Below the pieces are notes generated by a model, which was given only the letters and a program-made list of their open reading frames with translations, searched no databases and was not told the origin of the DNA. From G965222335 sp965222335 (lineage in GTDB: Bacteria > Pseudomonadota > Gammaproteobacteria > Pseudomonadales > Halieaceae), in NCBI GenBank assembly GCA_965222335.1, contig OZ244944.1:1-64000 (forward strand): 64,000 nucleotides of DNA, in the 5' to 3' direction. Numbering within the stretch: position 1 is the first letter of the stretch; each line of letters opens with the position of its first letter. A program made the translations under genes and the position numbers. Below, piece after piece: positions 18,559-27,708 of the stretch.

Positions 18559-19135
18559 GGTCACCCGCCAGGGAGTCGCGCACGCCCTGGGGTACCGGCA
18601 CTGACTCCACAGTCAGCTGTGGGTGGTCGACACCCGCTCGCAACGCCGCACCGGCCTGCACGGCCTGCACCATCTCGGGGTTAAGCTCAAAGCGCAGGAA
18701 GTGTACCGAGGAGGTCTTGTCGGGGTTGGAGCGCTCCAGGTCCTCGTTGGCAATGGGGTAGACCCGGTCGCAGCCCTCCGGCTGCAGCCATACCCGCTCT
18801 TCGATGCCGATCAGGCGAGCGAGCTGCAGGCCGCGTTCGGCGGGATCCTCGAATTCAATCATCAGGGTGGCTTTCCAGTTGCTCCCGTCGGGAATAAGCG
18901 GGTTGTACGCTTCCAGCTCCTCGCGTATGCCGTCCGCCTCGAAGATTTTTTCGATCCGCAGCATCTCCTGTATCTGGTACTTTATCGTCAGGGCGTCCTC
19001 GAAATACAGCCGCACGTGTTCGCCGAGGGGGAGCTGGCGGTTTTTCTTGTGTGCAATCACCTGGTCGCGGAAAGTGGGCCTGATCTCGGCGTACTCTTCC
19101 AGTGACCAGAGGTCGGCGCGTGACAGTTGGCTCAT
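18536..19135 (-). CDS. DUF3501 family protein
   Basis: A 199-residue cytoplasmic protein of the DUF3501 family, recognisable by the N-terminal block LEEYAEIRPTFRDQVIAHKKNR and the RLYFEDALTIKYQIQEMLRIEK segment. No catalytic or metal motif is obvious and its function is not known. It is the third gene of a minus-strand set: rubrerythrin, Fe-S protein, DUF3501, an association seen in other proteobacteria (from memory). A strong GGAGGTG ribosome site precedes the ATG. The 3' end overlaps hrpB by 23 bases. I infer a role in protecting or assembling the redox pair upstream. Confidence 0.85.
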   Translation of the reverse strand: MSQLSRADLWSLEEYAEIRPTFRDQVIAHKKNRQLPLGEHVRLYFEDALTIKYQIQEMLRIEKIFEADGIREELEAYNPLIPDGSNWKATLMIEFEDPAERGLQLARLIGIEERVWLQPEGCDRVYPIANEDLERSNPDKTSSVHFLRFELNPEMVQAVQAGAALRAGVDHPQLTVESVPVPQGVRDSLAGDLSQNSLH

Positions 19136-19174
19136 GTTAGGGCACCTCCGAATAATGGTTGCCAGTATCCGACA

Positions 19175-20500
19175 TCAGTCCAGTCCGTAAGCCATGCGCA
19201 GCAGCGTCATCGGATGTTGTCCCGTCTCCACCGAGTCTGCGAGATGGGCGATATGGGTGGCCGCCATGGGGCAGTCACTGATGAAGTAGTCGGGGGCCTG
19301 CTGGTCGACCTTGCGTACCACTGGCCGTGCGATCTTGACCGACTTGTCGCGGGTTTCCGTCTTGATGGCGTAGGTGCCATCGTGGCCCGAGCAGCGCTCC
19401 TGGGTCGTGACCTCGGTGTCGGGTACCAGGGACAGAACGTCCCGCGTGCGCAGGCCAATGTTCTGCACGCGCTGGTGGCAGGCGGCCTGGTAGGCGACCG
19501 CGCCCAGCGCACTGCTGAATTCGGTATTCAGCGCGTCCTTTTTGTGGCGCAGCCAAAGGTATTCAAAGGGGTCGTAAAATGCCGCCTGTACCTTTTTGAC
19601 GTCGGGGTCGTCCGGGAATAGCAGCGGCAGTTCCTGCTTGTACATCAACACGCAGGAAGGTATCGGCGCGGTGAGGTCGTATCCCTCATCCACCAGCTTC
19701 GCCAGTACCGGGATATTGGCATCCTTCAGGCGCTCGACGCTGTCGAGGTCGCCGAGCTCCAGCTTGGGCATGCCGCAGCACTGCTCCCTGGGAACCAGGT
19801 CGATCTGGATCGCGTTGTGCTGGAAGACCTTGATGAAGTCTGCGCCGATATCGGGTGTGTTGTAGTTGCCGTAGCAGGTGACATACAGCGCCAGTTTGCC
19901 GGTGGTTTCACCGGCGGCAGTCGGGGTGATGTCCCGGTGCAGGCCGGCCGCCCGCTTGCGCAGCGTCTGGCTGTGGAATGCAGGCAGCGGGGCATCCTGG
20001 TGTATCCCCAGGGCGGATTGTAGCCCCTTGCGCAGGGTTTCACTGCGATTGGCGGCGTTCACCGTGACATCCACCAGGGGGATGGAGGCCATGCCGAACA
20101 CACGGTCGGTGCTGGTCAGCACCCGGTCCCGCAGGCGCGCACCCTCCTGTTTGAAGCGTACTGCCTTGGCACGCAGCATCAGGTGGGGGAAATCGACGTT
20201 CCACTCGTGGGGCGGCACATAGGGACACTTGGTCATGTAGCACAGGTCGCACAGGTAACACTGCTCTGCGACCTTCGGGAAATCCGCCTTGTCGACGCCG
20301 TCCACTTCCAGGGTGGAGGACTCATCGACCAGGTCGAACAGGGTGGGGAAGGCATCGCACAGGCTGACGCAGCGGCGGCAGCCGTGGCAGATGTCAAACA
20401 CGCGCTCCAGTTCCTGGTCCAGCGCCTGCTGGTCCCAGAAGGCCTCTGTCTTCCACTCGACGGGGTGCCGGGTGGGTGCTTCCAGACTTCCTTCTTTCAC
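19175..20500 (-). CDS. GlpC/HdrD-type Fe-S oxidoreductase
   Basis: A 441-residue protein with two [4Fe-4S] ferredoxin-like clusters at the N-terminus (C38, C41, C44, C48 and C81, C84, C87, C92), then the CCG domains of heterodisulphide reductase D / GlpC proteins: EQCCGMPKLE and, in the second copy, ERCSGHDG where Cys-Cys-Gly is reduced to Cys-Ser-Gly. Such proteins pass electrons between quinones or flavoproteins and a partner. No membrane segment is present. Translation starts at a GTG (20500). It sits between rubrerythrin and DUF3501 genes; I infer that it supplies electrons to rubrerythrin. Confidence 0.88.
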   Translation of the reverse strand: MKEGSLEAPTRHPVEWKTEAFWDQQALDQELERVFDICHGCRRCVSLCDAFPTLFDLVDESSTLEVDGVDKADFPKVAEQCYLCDLCYMTKCPYVPPHEWNVDFPHLMLRAKAVRFKQEGARLRDRVLTSTDRVFGMASIPLVDVTVNAANRSETLRKGLQSALGIHQDAPLPAFHSQTLRKRAAGLHRDITPTAAGETTGKLALYVTCYGNYNTPDIGADFIKVFQHNAIQIDLVPREQCCGMPKLELGDLDSVERLKDANIPVLAKLVDEGYDLTAPIPSCVLMYKQELPLLFPDDPDVKKVQAAFYDPFEYLWLRHKKDALNTEFSSALGAVAYQAACHQRVQNIGLRTRDVLSLVPDTEVTTQERCSGHDGTYAIKTETRDKSVKIARPVVRKVDQQAPDYFISDCPMAATHIAHLADSVETGQHPMTLLRMAYGLD

Positions 20501-20582
20501 GGCTTGTTCCCTTGGCTGTGGGCAAGGTAATAGCTACCATGGCCGCCCACACAGCGGACGGCCACGCAAGTCGATGTAACGA

Positions 20583-21002
20583 TCAGGCGTCGAGTTCGTC
20601 CAGCGCTTTCTGGAAGCGATTGGCGTGGCTGCGCTCGGCCTTGGCCAGGGTTTCCATCCAGTCGGCAATCTCGTCGAAGCCCTCGTCGCGAGCGGTCTTG
20701 GCCATACCCGGATACATGTCCGTGTACTCGTGGGTCTCGCCGGCAATAGCCGCCTTGAGGTTGTCACTGGTGCCGCCGATGGGCAGGCCGGTAGCGGGGT
20801 CGCCCGACTCCTCGAGATATTCGAGGTGCCCGTGGGCGTGTCCTGTCTCGCCCTCGGCGGTGCTGCGAAATACCGCCGCGACGTCGTTATAGCCCTCTAC
20901 ATCGGCTTTGGCGGCGAAGTACAGGTACCGGCGATTGGCCTGGGATTCGCCGGCGAAGGCGTCTTTAAGATTCTGCTCAGTCTGGCTACCTTTCAGGGAC
21001 AT
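20583..21002 (-). CDS. Rubrerythrin-type diiron peroxidase
   Basis: A 139-residue ferritin-like diiron protein. Four helices carry the metal-ligand motifs: GESQANRRYLYFA, EGETGHAHGHLEYL, GETHEYTDMY and AERSHANRF. The rubredoxin domain found at the C-terminus of classical rubrerythrins is absent, so electrons must come from another protein; the Fe-S protein encoded next is an obvious candidate. The enzyme reduces hydrogen peroxide to water in the cytoplasm. A GAGGAGAGG ribosome site precedes the ATG. The gene is divergent from an OxyR-type regulator, which suggests peroxide induction. Confidence 0.92.
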   Translation of the reverse strand: MSLKGSQTEQNLKDAFAGESQANRRYLYFAAKADVEGYNDVAAVFRSTAEGETGHAHGHLEYLEESGDPATGLPIGGTSDNLKAAIAGETHEYTDMYPGMAKTARDEGFDEIADWMETLAKAERSHANRFQKALDELDA

Positions 21003-21061
21003 TATGCCTCTCCTCTCTGGGATGCTGCGTTACCGCGTTGTTAGGTTTCACTGAATCGGGT

Positions 21062-21085
21062 CAGCCGCACCAAAAACTGCGGCTG
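21062..21085. repeat. Perfect 8-bp inverted repeat between rubrerythrin and oxyR
   Basis: CAGCCGCA at 21062-21069 pairs perfectly with TGCGGCTG at 21078-21085 around an 8-base A-rich loop. There is no T-run, so it is not a standard terminator. It would lie in the 5' leader of the rubrerythrin message if that starts upstream of it. Confidence 0.4.
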
Positions 21086-21094
21086 GATTAAATC

Positions 21095-21108
21095 TAGACC
21101 ATGGGCTA
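21095..21108. promoter_or_regulatory. Candidate operator (near-palindrome) in the oxyR-rubrerythrin divergent promoter
   Basis: TAGACCATGGGCTA is a 14-base near-palindrome centred on CCATGG, with TAG/CTA half-site tips as expected of a LysR-type site. It lies 55 bases upstream of oxyR and 93 bases upstream of rubrerythrin. It does not give a clean match to the four-part ATAG-N7-CTAT OxyR consensus. Confidence 0.3.
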
Positions 21109-21162
21109 CGATCTGACCAGTAGAATATTTCAGCAAATGCCATCGGAAATATCGATCACAAT

Positions 21163-22065
21163 ATGCAGCGACACCCGACCCTGAAACAGCTTCGTTACCT
21201 CTGCGCAGTGGCGGAATACGGGCATTTCGGCCAGGCAGCGAAAGCCTGCCATGTCAGCCAGTCCACCCTCAGCTCCGGGGTGCTGGAGTTGGAACAGGTC
21301 CTGGGCGTGTCCCTGGTGGAGCGCAACAACCGCCAGGTGTTGCTTACCAGCCTCGGTGAGGATGTCGTGCAGCGTGGGCGTGACCTGTTACTGGAGGTCG
21401 ACGACATGGTCACCCTCTGCGCTGCCGCCGGCGAGCCCTTTTCCGGCAAGATGCGCCTCGGGGTGATCCCCACGATCGCACCTTTCATGCTGCCGCGCCT
21501 GCTGAAACGCCTGCGCACGGAGCACCCGGAATTTCGCCTGTTTATTCGCGAGGATTTGAGCGACCACCTGCTGGATGCGCTGCGCCAGGGTGAATTGGAC
21601 CTGCTGTTGCTGGCGCTACCATTCCCCGCTGAGGGCGTGGACACCATGACCCTGTTCCGGGATGAGTTCCTGCTCGCCTGTCCGCCCCGCCATCCCCTGG
21701 GAGGAGCTGGCAAGGTACAGACCTCGCAGCTGCGGGGCGAGGGCCTGCTGCTGCTGGAGGATGGGCACTGTTTGCGGGATCATGCGCTGGAGGCCTGCAA
21801 GCTGCGGGATGCGGATGTCTCCATTCCCTACCAGGCCACCAGCCTCAACACCATTGTGCAGATGGTGGCCAATGGCATTGGCATGACCCTGCTGCCGCGG
21901 ATGGCACTGGACGCGCAGATTCTCTCGGGCACCGAGGTCGAGGTGGCCGAATTCAGCGAGCACGATGTGGCGCGCTCGGTGGGCCTGATGTGGCGCAAGA
22001 AGACACCCCGGCGGGCGGAGTTTCGCCTGCTCGGGGAGTTCATCGCCGGCTGTCAGAAGTTGTAG
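21163..22065 (+). CDS. oxyR: Hydrogen peroxide-responsive LysR regulator OxyR
   Basis: A 300-residue LysR-type transcription factor. The N-terminal winged helix-turn-helix (residues 5-62) contains QAAKACHVSQSTLSSGVLELE. The redox centre of OxyR is present: C203 and C212 in GHCLRDHALEAC, nine residues apart as in E. coli Cys199/Cys208, so disulphide switching is expected. Position next to, and divergent from, the rubrerythrin operon fits peroxide control. The last 13 bases overlap the convergent TonB-dependent receptor gene. Confidence 0.93.
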   Translation: MQRHPTLKQLRYLCAVAEYGHFGQAAKACHVSQSTLSSGVLELEQVLGVSLVERNNRQVLLTSLGEDVVQRGRDLLLEVDDMVTLCAAAGEPFSGKMRLGVIPTIAPFMLPRLLKRLRTEHPEFRLFIREDLSDHLLDALRQGELDLLLLALPFPAEGVDTMTLFRDEFLLACPPRHPLGGAGKVQTSQLRGEGLLLLEDGHCLRDHALEACKLRDADVSIPYQATSLNTIVQMVANGIGMTLLPRMALDAQILSGTEVEVAEFSEHDVARSVGLMWRKKTPRRAEFRLLGEFIAGCQKL

Positions 22066-24533
22066 CCGAGGGAGACGCCGTAGCTGCGGGGTTCCAGCAG
22101 GAACTGGTTGGTCGCCAGCCCCACGTTCTGGTCACCCAGGTACTGTCCGGTGACGTGGTCGTCATCCTTCAGGTTGCGGCCCCAGGCCTCCACCAGCCAG
22201 CGCCGGTCGGCGCTGAACAGGGTCAGAGTGGCGTTCCACACGTCCCAGGACTCAACCGTGTCGTTCACCGTATTGAACACCCGGGTGTAGAACTCATCCT
22301 GCCAGTAGTAGTTGCTGGCCGCGGTTAATTCCATGCCGTTGTCCAGCATCCAGGTATAGGCGGCGCCGAGGTTGACCGAAAACTCCGGCGCATTCGGCAG
22401 CTGGTTGCCGTCCAGGTCTGCCTCGATACCCGCACAGGGGAATACGCCCTCCGGGCAGCCCGGGCCGATATAGAGGTTGGAGTTGACCGCATTGATCACG
22501 TTCTCGGTGGTCCCCATCTGGTTGATATCCGCGGGGTCGAGGCTCTGGCCGCCATCCATGGCCGTATCCAGCCACGCGAGGTTGGCGCTGAACCGCCAGT
22601 GCTCGTCGGGCACCCACACGAACTCGCCCTCGAAGCCCTGGATGCCCGCGTCAAAATTCTCGTTCAGGGATGTCTGCTGGGTGATCTTGGAAATCTGCAG
22701 ACCCTCGTAGTCGTAGTAGAAATAGGTCACGTTGGCCTGCAATGTGTTGTCCAGCAGGCGCGACTTGAGCCCGATCTCAAAAGCGTTGATGTACTCCGGG
22801 TCGAACTCTGCCAGTTCCGCATTTTCCTGCAGCAGGACCGAGTCCGCAGAAATCGGGTTGAAGCCGCCGCTCTTGTAACTGCGCGACAGGGTCAGATAGG
22901 CCATCACCTCCTGGTCAATATCCCAGGTAAGATTGATCTTGCCGGTGGGTTCCTCCCAGCTGCCGCTGAACTCATTGTAACCGCCGTCCGGGGCCGTGGG
23001 GTCGTCCAGGAACGCCAGGTACACGGTGCGCTGGCGGGAGGACTTCTCTTCCTCGCTGTAGCGCAGCCCCAGCGTCAGGCGTAAATCGTCCCGGGCCTGC
23101 CAGTACAGTTCGCCGAAAGCCGCCCAGGTTTCCAGCTCGTAGGTGGCGGTGTCGTTGTCGAAAACCCGCTGCGATGAGGGAATGCCCAGGGTAGAACCGA
23201 ACAGTTCCAGGGCGGCAGAGTAAACGTAGTAATGCACCTCACTTTCGTAGTCCAGCCAGAAACCGCCGACCATGAAGTTCCAGTCCCCCGCATAGTCCGA
23301 AGCCAGGCGGATTTCCTGGCTCCACTGCTCCGGCGCCGTGGTGCTGCGGTCGCTGGCGTAGGCGCGATCGACCGTAATGGGGCCGTCCGGACCCCGGTTC
23401 ACGGTCGTCGCAACCGGCCAGGGTTCCGAGGCGACCGTAAAGTCGTAGTCATTGCGCGCGTCCAGGCGGGAGTTGTGGTAACCGGTCAATGCGGTGAGTG
23501 TGTGGCGGTCGAATTCGTGCTCAAGCTCAAAGGCCGCCATCCAGTCCTCGACCTCGTAGCGGGGCGTGAAATCGAAGAACTGCTCCCTTGGGTCCGCACT
23601 GCTCGGCGAATTGATGAAGTCGTCATCGGGAAAGTCCTGACCCAATATGCCGGCGACGATGTTGTTGACCAGGAAGCCGGTGACCGTGGCGCCGCTATGG
23701 GTATTCTGGTTGGCCAGACCCCCGGGGAGACAGCCGATGATCCCGTCGGGATCCCGCTGGCAGCGCTGGTTGCTGCCGTTCATGCGGGAAGAGTCCTCCT
23801 CAAAGTAGTTGACGATCAGGTTGGCCTCGGTGCGTTCTCCGGACCAGCGGGTCGAGGAGCGCAGGGAGTACATGTCCCGGCCGTCGATATCGTCACCCGT
23901 GAACCTGTTGTCGACGAAGCCGTCCCGGTCGAGGGAAAACACCGCGAAACGCTGGGCCAGGCTGTCGGTCAGGGGCAGGTTCAGCGCCCCTTTCAACTTC
24001 CTGTGTCCGTAATTACCTACCTCGACATTGACGTTGCCGCCGAATTCATCTTCGGGCCGACGGGTGATGACGTTGATCACCCCGGCGGTCGTATTGCGCC
24101 CGTACAGGGTTCCCTGGGGACCGCGCAGGACCTCCACCCGTTCCGAATCATAGAACTCGGTCTCGTAGATGCGCCCGTTGTTCAGGTACACACCGTTGAA
24201 GTGGGAGCCAGTCCCGCTGTCTGCAGCGGCGCCGATGGCCTGGTTGCCGATGCCGCGGATAGAGATTGCGGCGGTGGTGAAGTTGTCCTTGCTCATCAGC
24301 ATGTTGGGCACGCTGAACTGCATGTCCAGCGACTGCGTGATCAGGGCCCGGTCCAGTTCCGCGCCGCTGAATGCGGTGACCGCGATCGGCGTATCCTGGA
24401 TTGTGGTCGAGCGCTTCTCCGCGGTCACGATAATTTCCTCCAGGGTGCCGGTCTGGGCGCTGGCGGGCAGGGTGAGCATTGGGAGTACTGGCAGGCATGA
24501 AACAAGCACGGTTGTGCGCAAGCGATGACGCAT
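22053..24533 (-). CDS. TonB-dependent outer-membrane receptor
   Basis: An 826-residue receptor. A signal peptide (1-26, ending ASAQ) is followed by a TonB box (EEIIVTAEKR), a plug domain with VEVLRGPQGTLYGRNTTAGVINVITR, and a 22-strand-type barrel ending in the aromatic terminus GVSLGYNF. It imports a ligand across the outer membrane using TonB-ExbBD energy. The plug sequence is typical of the large marine gammaproteobacterial group that includes receptors for non-iron organic ligands; the substrate cannot be read. No neighbouring catabolic genes point to one. It has its own promoter region. Confidence 0.93.
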   Translation of the reverse strand: MRHRLRTTVLVSCLPVLPMLTLPASAQTGTLEEIIVTAEKRSTTIQDTPIAVTAFSGAELDRALITQSLDMQFSVPNMLMSKDNFTTAAISIRGIGNQAIGAAADSGTGSHFNGVYLNNGRIYETEFYDSERVEVLRGPQGTLYGRNTTAGVINVITRRPEDEFGGNVNVEVGNYGHRKLKGALNLPLTDSLAQRFAVFSLDRDGFVDNRFTGDDIDGRDMYSLRSSTRWSGERTEANLIVNYFEEDSSRMNGSNQRCQRDPDGIIGCLPGGLANQNTHSGATVTGFLVNNIVAGILGQDFPDDDFINSPSSADPREQFFDFTPRYEVEDWMAAFELEHEFDRHTLTALTGYHNSRLDARNDYDFTVASEPWPVATTVNRGPDGPITVDRAYASDRSTTAPEQWSQEIRLASDYAGDWNFMVGGFWLDYESEVHYYVYSAALELFGSTLGIPSSQRVFDNDTATYELETWAAFGELYWQARDDLRLTLGLRYSEEEKSSRQRTVYLAFLDDPTAPDGGYNEFSGSWEEPTGKINLTWDIDQEVMAYLTLSRSYKSGGFNPISADSVLLQENAELAEFDPEYINAFEIGLKSRLLDNTLQANVTYFYYDYEGLQISKITQQTSLNENFDAGIQGFEGEFVWVPDEHWRFSANLAWLDTAMDGGQSLDPADINQMGTTENVINAVNSNLYIGPGCPEGVFPCAGIEADLDGNQLPNAPEFSVNLGAAYTWMLDNGMELTAASNYYWQDEFYTRVFNTVNDTVESWDVWNATLTLFSADRRWLVEAWGRNLKDDDHVTGQYLGDQNVGLATNQFLLEPRSYGVSLGYNF

Positions 24534-24550
24534 CGCAGATTCCCCTTCAT

Positions 24551-24556
24551 TTTATA
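24551..24556 (-). promoter_or_regulatory. Candidate -10 element for the TonB-dependent receptor
   Basis: TATAAA on the minus strand (24556-24551), in an AT-rich patch unlike the surroundings, precedes an AAGGGGA ribosome site and the ATG at 24533. The -35 region is weak (ACTTTC or CTTTCC). Confidence 0.35.
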
Positions 24557-24609
24557 ATTAGAGTCTGGGCAGGGGAAAGTTAGCAGACCCCCGGGCTCGC
24601 CGACAAGCG

Positions 24610-26745
24610 TTAGCGACGACGCCTGCGTTGCGGATTCCGGGGCAGGCCATTGTGTTGCGTGGCGAAGGGCTGCGTTGCGCCGGCCCGGGTCGCCGGTTTA
24701 TCGACCCGCTGGTGGCGCTTGGCCGGTTGCCGCGGCGGCACCAAGTGCAGCTTGCCGTTGCCGATCAGGTCGGCTCGGCCCATTTTCTTCAGGGATTTGC
24801 GCAGGGCGGGCCAGTTGTCCGGGTCGTGGTAACGGAGAAAGGCCTTGTGCAGGCGGCGCTGGGACATTTTCTTCACCGTGGGCATGGTGTCGGCGCCGCG
24901 CGTGACCCGCTTCAGGGGGTTCTTGCCACTGTGGTACATGGCGGTGGCGGTTGCCATCGGCGAGGGATAAAAAGTCTGTACCTGGTCCGCGCGGAACTTG
25001 TTGCGCTTCAGCCACAGGGCCAGGTTCATCATGTCCTCGTCCGACGTGCCCGGATGGGCGGCGATGAAATAGGGGATCAGGTACTGCTTCTTGCCCGCCG
25101 CCTGGGAATATTTTTCGAACATCGCCTTGAAGCGATCGTAGCTGCCCATCCCGGGCTTCATCATTCTTGAGAGCGGCGCATCCTCGGTGTGCTCCGGTGC
25201 GATCTTGAGGTAGCCCCCGACATGGTGGGTGACCAGTTCCTCCACGTACTCCGGGGTCTCTACCGCCAGGTCGTAGCGCAGCCCCGAGGCGATCAGGACT
25301 TTCTTGACGCCCTCTACCGAGCGCGCCCGCCGGTAGAGCCCGATCAGGGGTGTCTGGTCGGTTTCCAGGTTCTTGCAGATACCCGGGAATACGCAGCTGA
25401 GCTTGCGGCAGGCTGCCTCCACTTCCTTGCTCTTACAGGCGAGCCGCCACATATTCGCCGTGGGGCCGCCGAGGTCGGAGATCACGCCGGTGAACGCGGG
25501 CGAGGTGTCGCGGATTTTTTCCACCTCGCGAATGATGGAGTCCTCCGAGCGGTTCTGGATGATGCGGCCCTCGTGCTCGGTGATCGAGCAGAACGTACAG
25601 CCCCCGAAACAGCCGCGCATGATGTTGACCGAGTGGCGGATCATCTCGTACGCGGGAATGCGGGCGTCGCCGTAGCTGGAGTGGGGCAGGCGTGTGTAGG
25701 GCAGTTCGAAGACCCAATCCAGTTCATCCGTCTCCAGGGGTATCGGCGGCGCGTTCAGCCACACTTCGCGATCGCCGTGGGCCTGCACCAGCGGGCGCGC
25801 GTTATGCGGATTGGTTTCCTTGTGCAGGATGCGCGAGGCATGAGCGTAGAGCGCGCTGTCCGTGCGCACATCCTCGTAGGCAGGAATGCGGATCACTTCC
25901 TGGCGGCCGTCCCGGGGGCGGTCCAGCAGGGTGACCGGCATGGCGTCCGCGCCGGGCGCGTTATCGGCGGCGGTGGTTGCGCAGGCCTCGGTGCGGGTGT
26001 CCTGGTAAGGGTTTACCGGCGCTGCCACTGGCCCGATCACGTCGATGGAGCTGGAGTCCACCACGCGCCAGTCCTCCGGAACCCGTTTGCGCACAAACGC
26101 GGTGCCGCGGAGGTCCCGGATTTTATTCACGGGCTCGCCCGCGGCCAGTCGGTGGGCGACATCGACAATCGCCCGCTCCGCGTTGCCGTAGAGCAGCAGA
26201 TCGGCGCGGCTGTCGAGAAGGATGCTGCGCCGGACCTTGTCGCTCCAGTAGTCGTAGTGGGCGATTCGCCGCAGGCTGGCCTCGATGCTGCCAATGATCA
26301 GCGGCACATCGCGGTAGGCCTCGCGCACCCGCTGGCTGTAAACGATCACCGCGCGGTCCGGGCGCCGGTCACCGACATTGCCCGGCGTATAGGCATCGTC
26401 ATTGCGGCGTTTGCGATCGGCGGTGTAGCGGTTGATCATGGAGTCCATGTTGCCCGCGGCTACACCAAAAAACAGATTGGGCTTGCCCAGGACCTTGAAG
26501 GGCTCGGCACTGGTCCAGTCGGGTTGCGAGATAATGCCCACCCGGAAGCCCTGGGCTTCCAGCACCCGGCCGATCACAGCCATGCCGAAACTGGGGTGGT
26601 CAACGTAGGCATCGCCCGTCACCACGATGATGTCGCAGCTGTCCCAGCCCAGGGCATCCATTTCCGCGCGGGACATGGGCAGTTCGGGCGCGGGGCCGAA
26701 ACATTCGGCCCAGTACTTGCGGTAATCGTAAATCGGCGTGGGCAT
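24610..26745 (-). CDS. ygiQ: YgiQ family radical SAM protein
   Basis: A 711-residue radical SAM enzyme. The N-terminal UPF0313 block (CFGPAPELPMSRAEMDALGWDSCDIIVVTGDAYVDHPSFG) matches YgiQ closely. The [4Fe-4S]-SAM motif is C379-x3-C383-x2-C386 within MRGCFGGCTFCS. The C-terminal segment has the DUF3362-like tail, ending in a basic disordered run. I chose the ATG at 26745 by similarity to the E. coli N-terminus; no good ribosome site precedes it. The biological reaction is unknown. It lies downstream of the ion channel gene on the same strand after an 81-base gap. Confidence 0.9.
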   Translation of the reverse strand: MPTPIYDYRKYWAECFGPAPELPMSRAEMDALGWDSCDIIVVTGDAYVDHPSFGMAVIGRVLEAQGFRVGIISQPDWTSAEPFKVLGKPNLFFGVAAGNMDSMINRYTADRKRRNDDAYTPGNVGDRRPDRAVIVYSQRVREAYRDVPLIIGSIEASLRRIAHYDYWSDKVRRSILLDSRADLLLYGNAERAIVDVAHRLAAGEPVNKIRDLRGTAFVRKRVPEDWRVVDSSSIDVIGPVAAPVNPYQDTRTEACATTAADNAPGADAMPVTLLDRPRDGRQEVIRIPAYEDVRTDSALYAHASRILHKETNPHNARPLVQAHGDREVWLNAPPIPLETDELDWVFELPYTRLPHSSYGDARIPAYEMIRHSVNIMRGCFGGCTFCSITEHEGRIIQNRSEDSIIREVEKIRDTSPAFTGVISDLGGPTANMWRLACKSKEVEAACRKLSCVFPGICKNLETDQTPLIGLYRRARSVEGVKKVLIASGLRYDLAVETPEYVEELVTHHVGGYLKIAPEHTEDAPLSRMMKPGMGSYDRFKAMFEKYSQAAGKKQYLIPYFIAAHPGTSDEDMMNLALWLKRNKFRADQVQTFYPSPMATATAMYHSGKNPLKRVTRGADTMPTVKKMSQRRLHKAFLRYHDPDNWPALRKSLKKMGRADLIGNGKLHLVPPRQPAKRHQRVDKPATRAGATQPFATQHNGLPRNPQRRRRR

Positions 26746-26826
26746 AGGAGGGCGGGACAGGGCCGCGGCTGAATTGAAAAGGGCGCGAAGTATAACACCC
26801 ACGGGGTGCCCCCGCGATGCCCGCTG

Positions 26827-27672
26827 CTAGTCGCTCCCGTGGTTCAGAGGGGGCAGGTCGGTGCCGCAGTATTTGCAGTAGCGTGCGTCCAGCTCGTGGC
26901 CGGCGCGGGAGCACTGTCCGCAGTTGCGGTTGGTGAGGTGCCGGGTGCCGCGCATTTCCGACGCCAGCTCCGCTGTGATAATCCCCGTGGGCACTGCGAT
27001 GATCGCATAGCCAATCAGCATGCCGGTGGCCGAGATGGCGCGGCCCAGGGCCGTGACGGGCACCAGGTCACCGTAGCCCACAGTGGTGATGGTGACAATA
27101 GCCCAGTAGATGCTGACGGGAATATTGTCGAAGCCCCGGGCGGGGCCTTCCACCACATACAGCAGGCAGCCGAAAATTATGGTGATGACCATCATCATGG
27201 AGAAGAACACGATGATCTTGCGCGTCGAACGGCGCAGGGCCCCGGCCAGGATATTGGCTTCGCTAAGAAAGGCCATTAGCCGCAGCACGCGGAATATCCG
27301 CAGGATGCGCAACAGCCGCACCAGCAGCAGTGAGGCCGCCTGGGGAAACACCAGGGCGATGTAGGTGGGAAGAATCGCCAGCAGGTCCACAACGCCGTAA
27401 GGGCTGAGCACATAGGCCTTGCGATTGGGGGAGCACCAGATGCGCACCGCGTATTCCAGGGTGAAGAGCAGGGTGAAGACCCATTCAATGCGCCAGAACA
27501 GCGCCCCGTAGTCGGCATGTAATTCAGTGATGGAATCCAGCATGACAATGGTGACGCTGCTGAGAATGATGACGATCAGCGCCAGGTCAAACCACTTGCC
27601 CGCGGGTGTCTCCGTGCCGAAGATCACTTCGTAGAAGGCTTTTTGCAGAGGCGTCAGGTCGCGGGCTGTCAT
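26827..27672 (-). CDS. Voltage-gated potassium channel-type protein with C-terminal zinc ribbon
   Basis: A 281-residue six-helix cation channel. Segment S4 (about 115-133) has arginines at every third position (R119, R122, R125, R128, R131), the voltage sensor pattern. The pore loop has the potassium selectivity filter T197-V-G-Y-G-D202. After S6, a cytoplasmic tail carries C251-x2-C254 and C266-x2-C269, a rubredoxin-like zinc ribbon. The tail could bind metal or act as a gate. It is transcribed from its own candidate promoter. Whether it conducts potassium in vivo is inferred from the filter only. Confidence 0.88.
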   Translation of the reverse strand: MTARDLTPLQKAFYEVIFGTETPAGKWFDLALIVIILSSVTIVMLDSITELHADYGALFWRIEWVFTLLFTLEYAVRIWCSPNRKAYVLSPYGVVDLLAILPTYIALVFPQAASLLLVRLLRILRIFRVLRLMAFLSEANILAGALRRSTRKIIVFFSMMMVITIIFGCLLYVVEGPARGFDNIPVSIYWAIVTITTVGYGDLVPVTALGRAISATGMLIGYAIIAVPTGIITAELASEMRGTRHLTNRNCGQCSRAGHELDARYCKYCGTDLPPLNHGSD

Positions 27673-27708
27673 TGATCCGGCAAAATCCGTGGCAGGGGCT
27701 GTGCGGAC

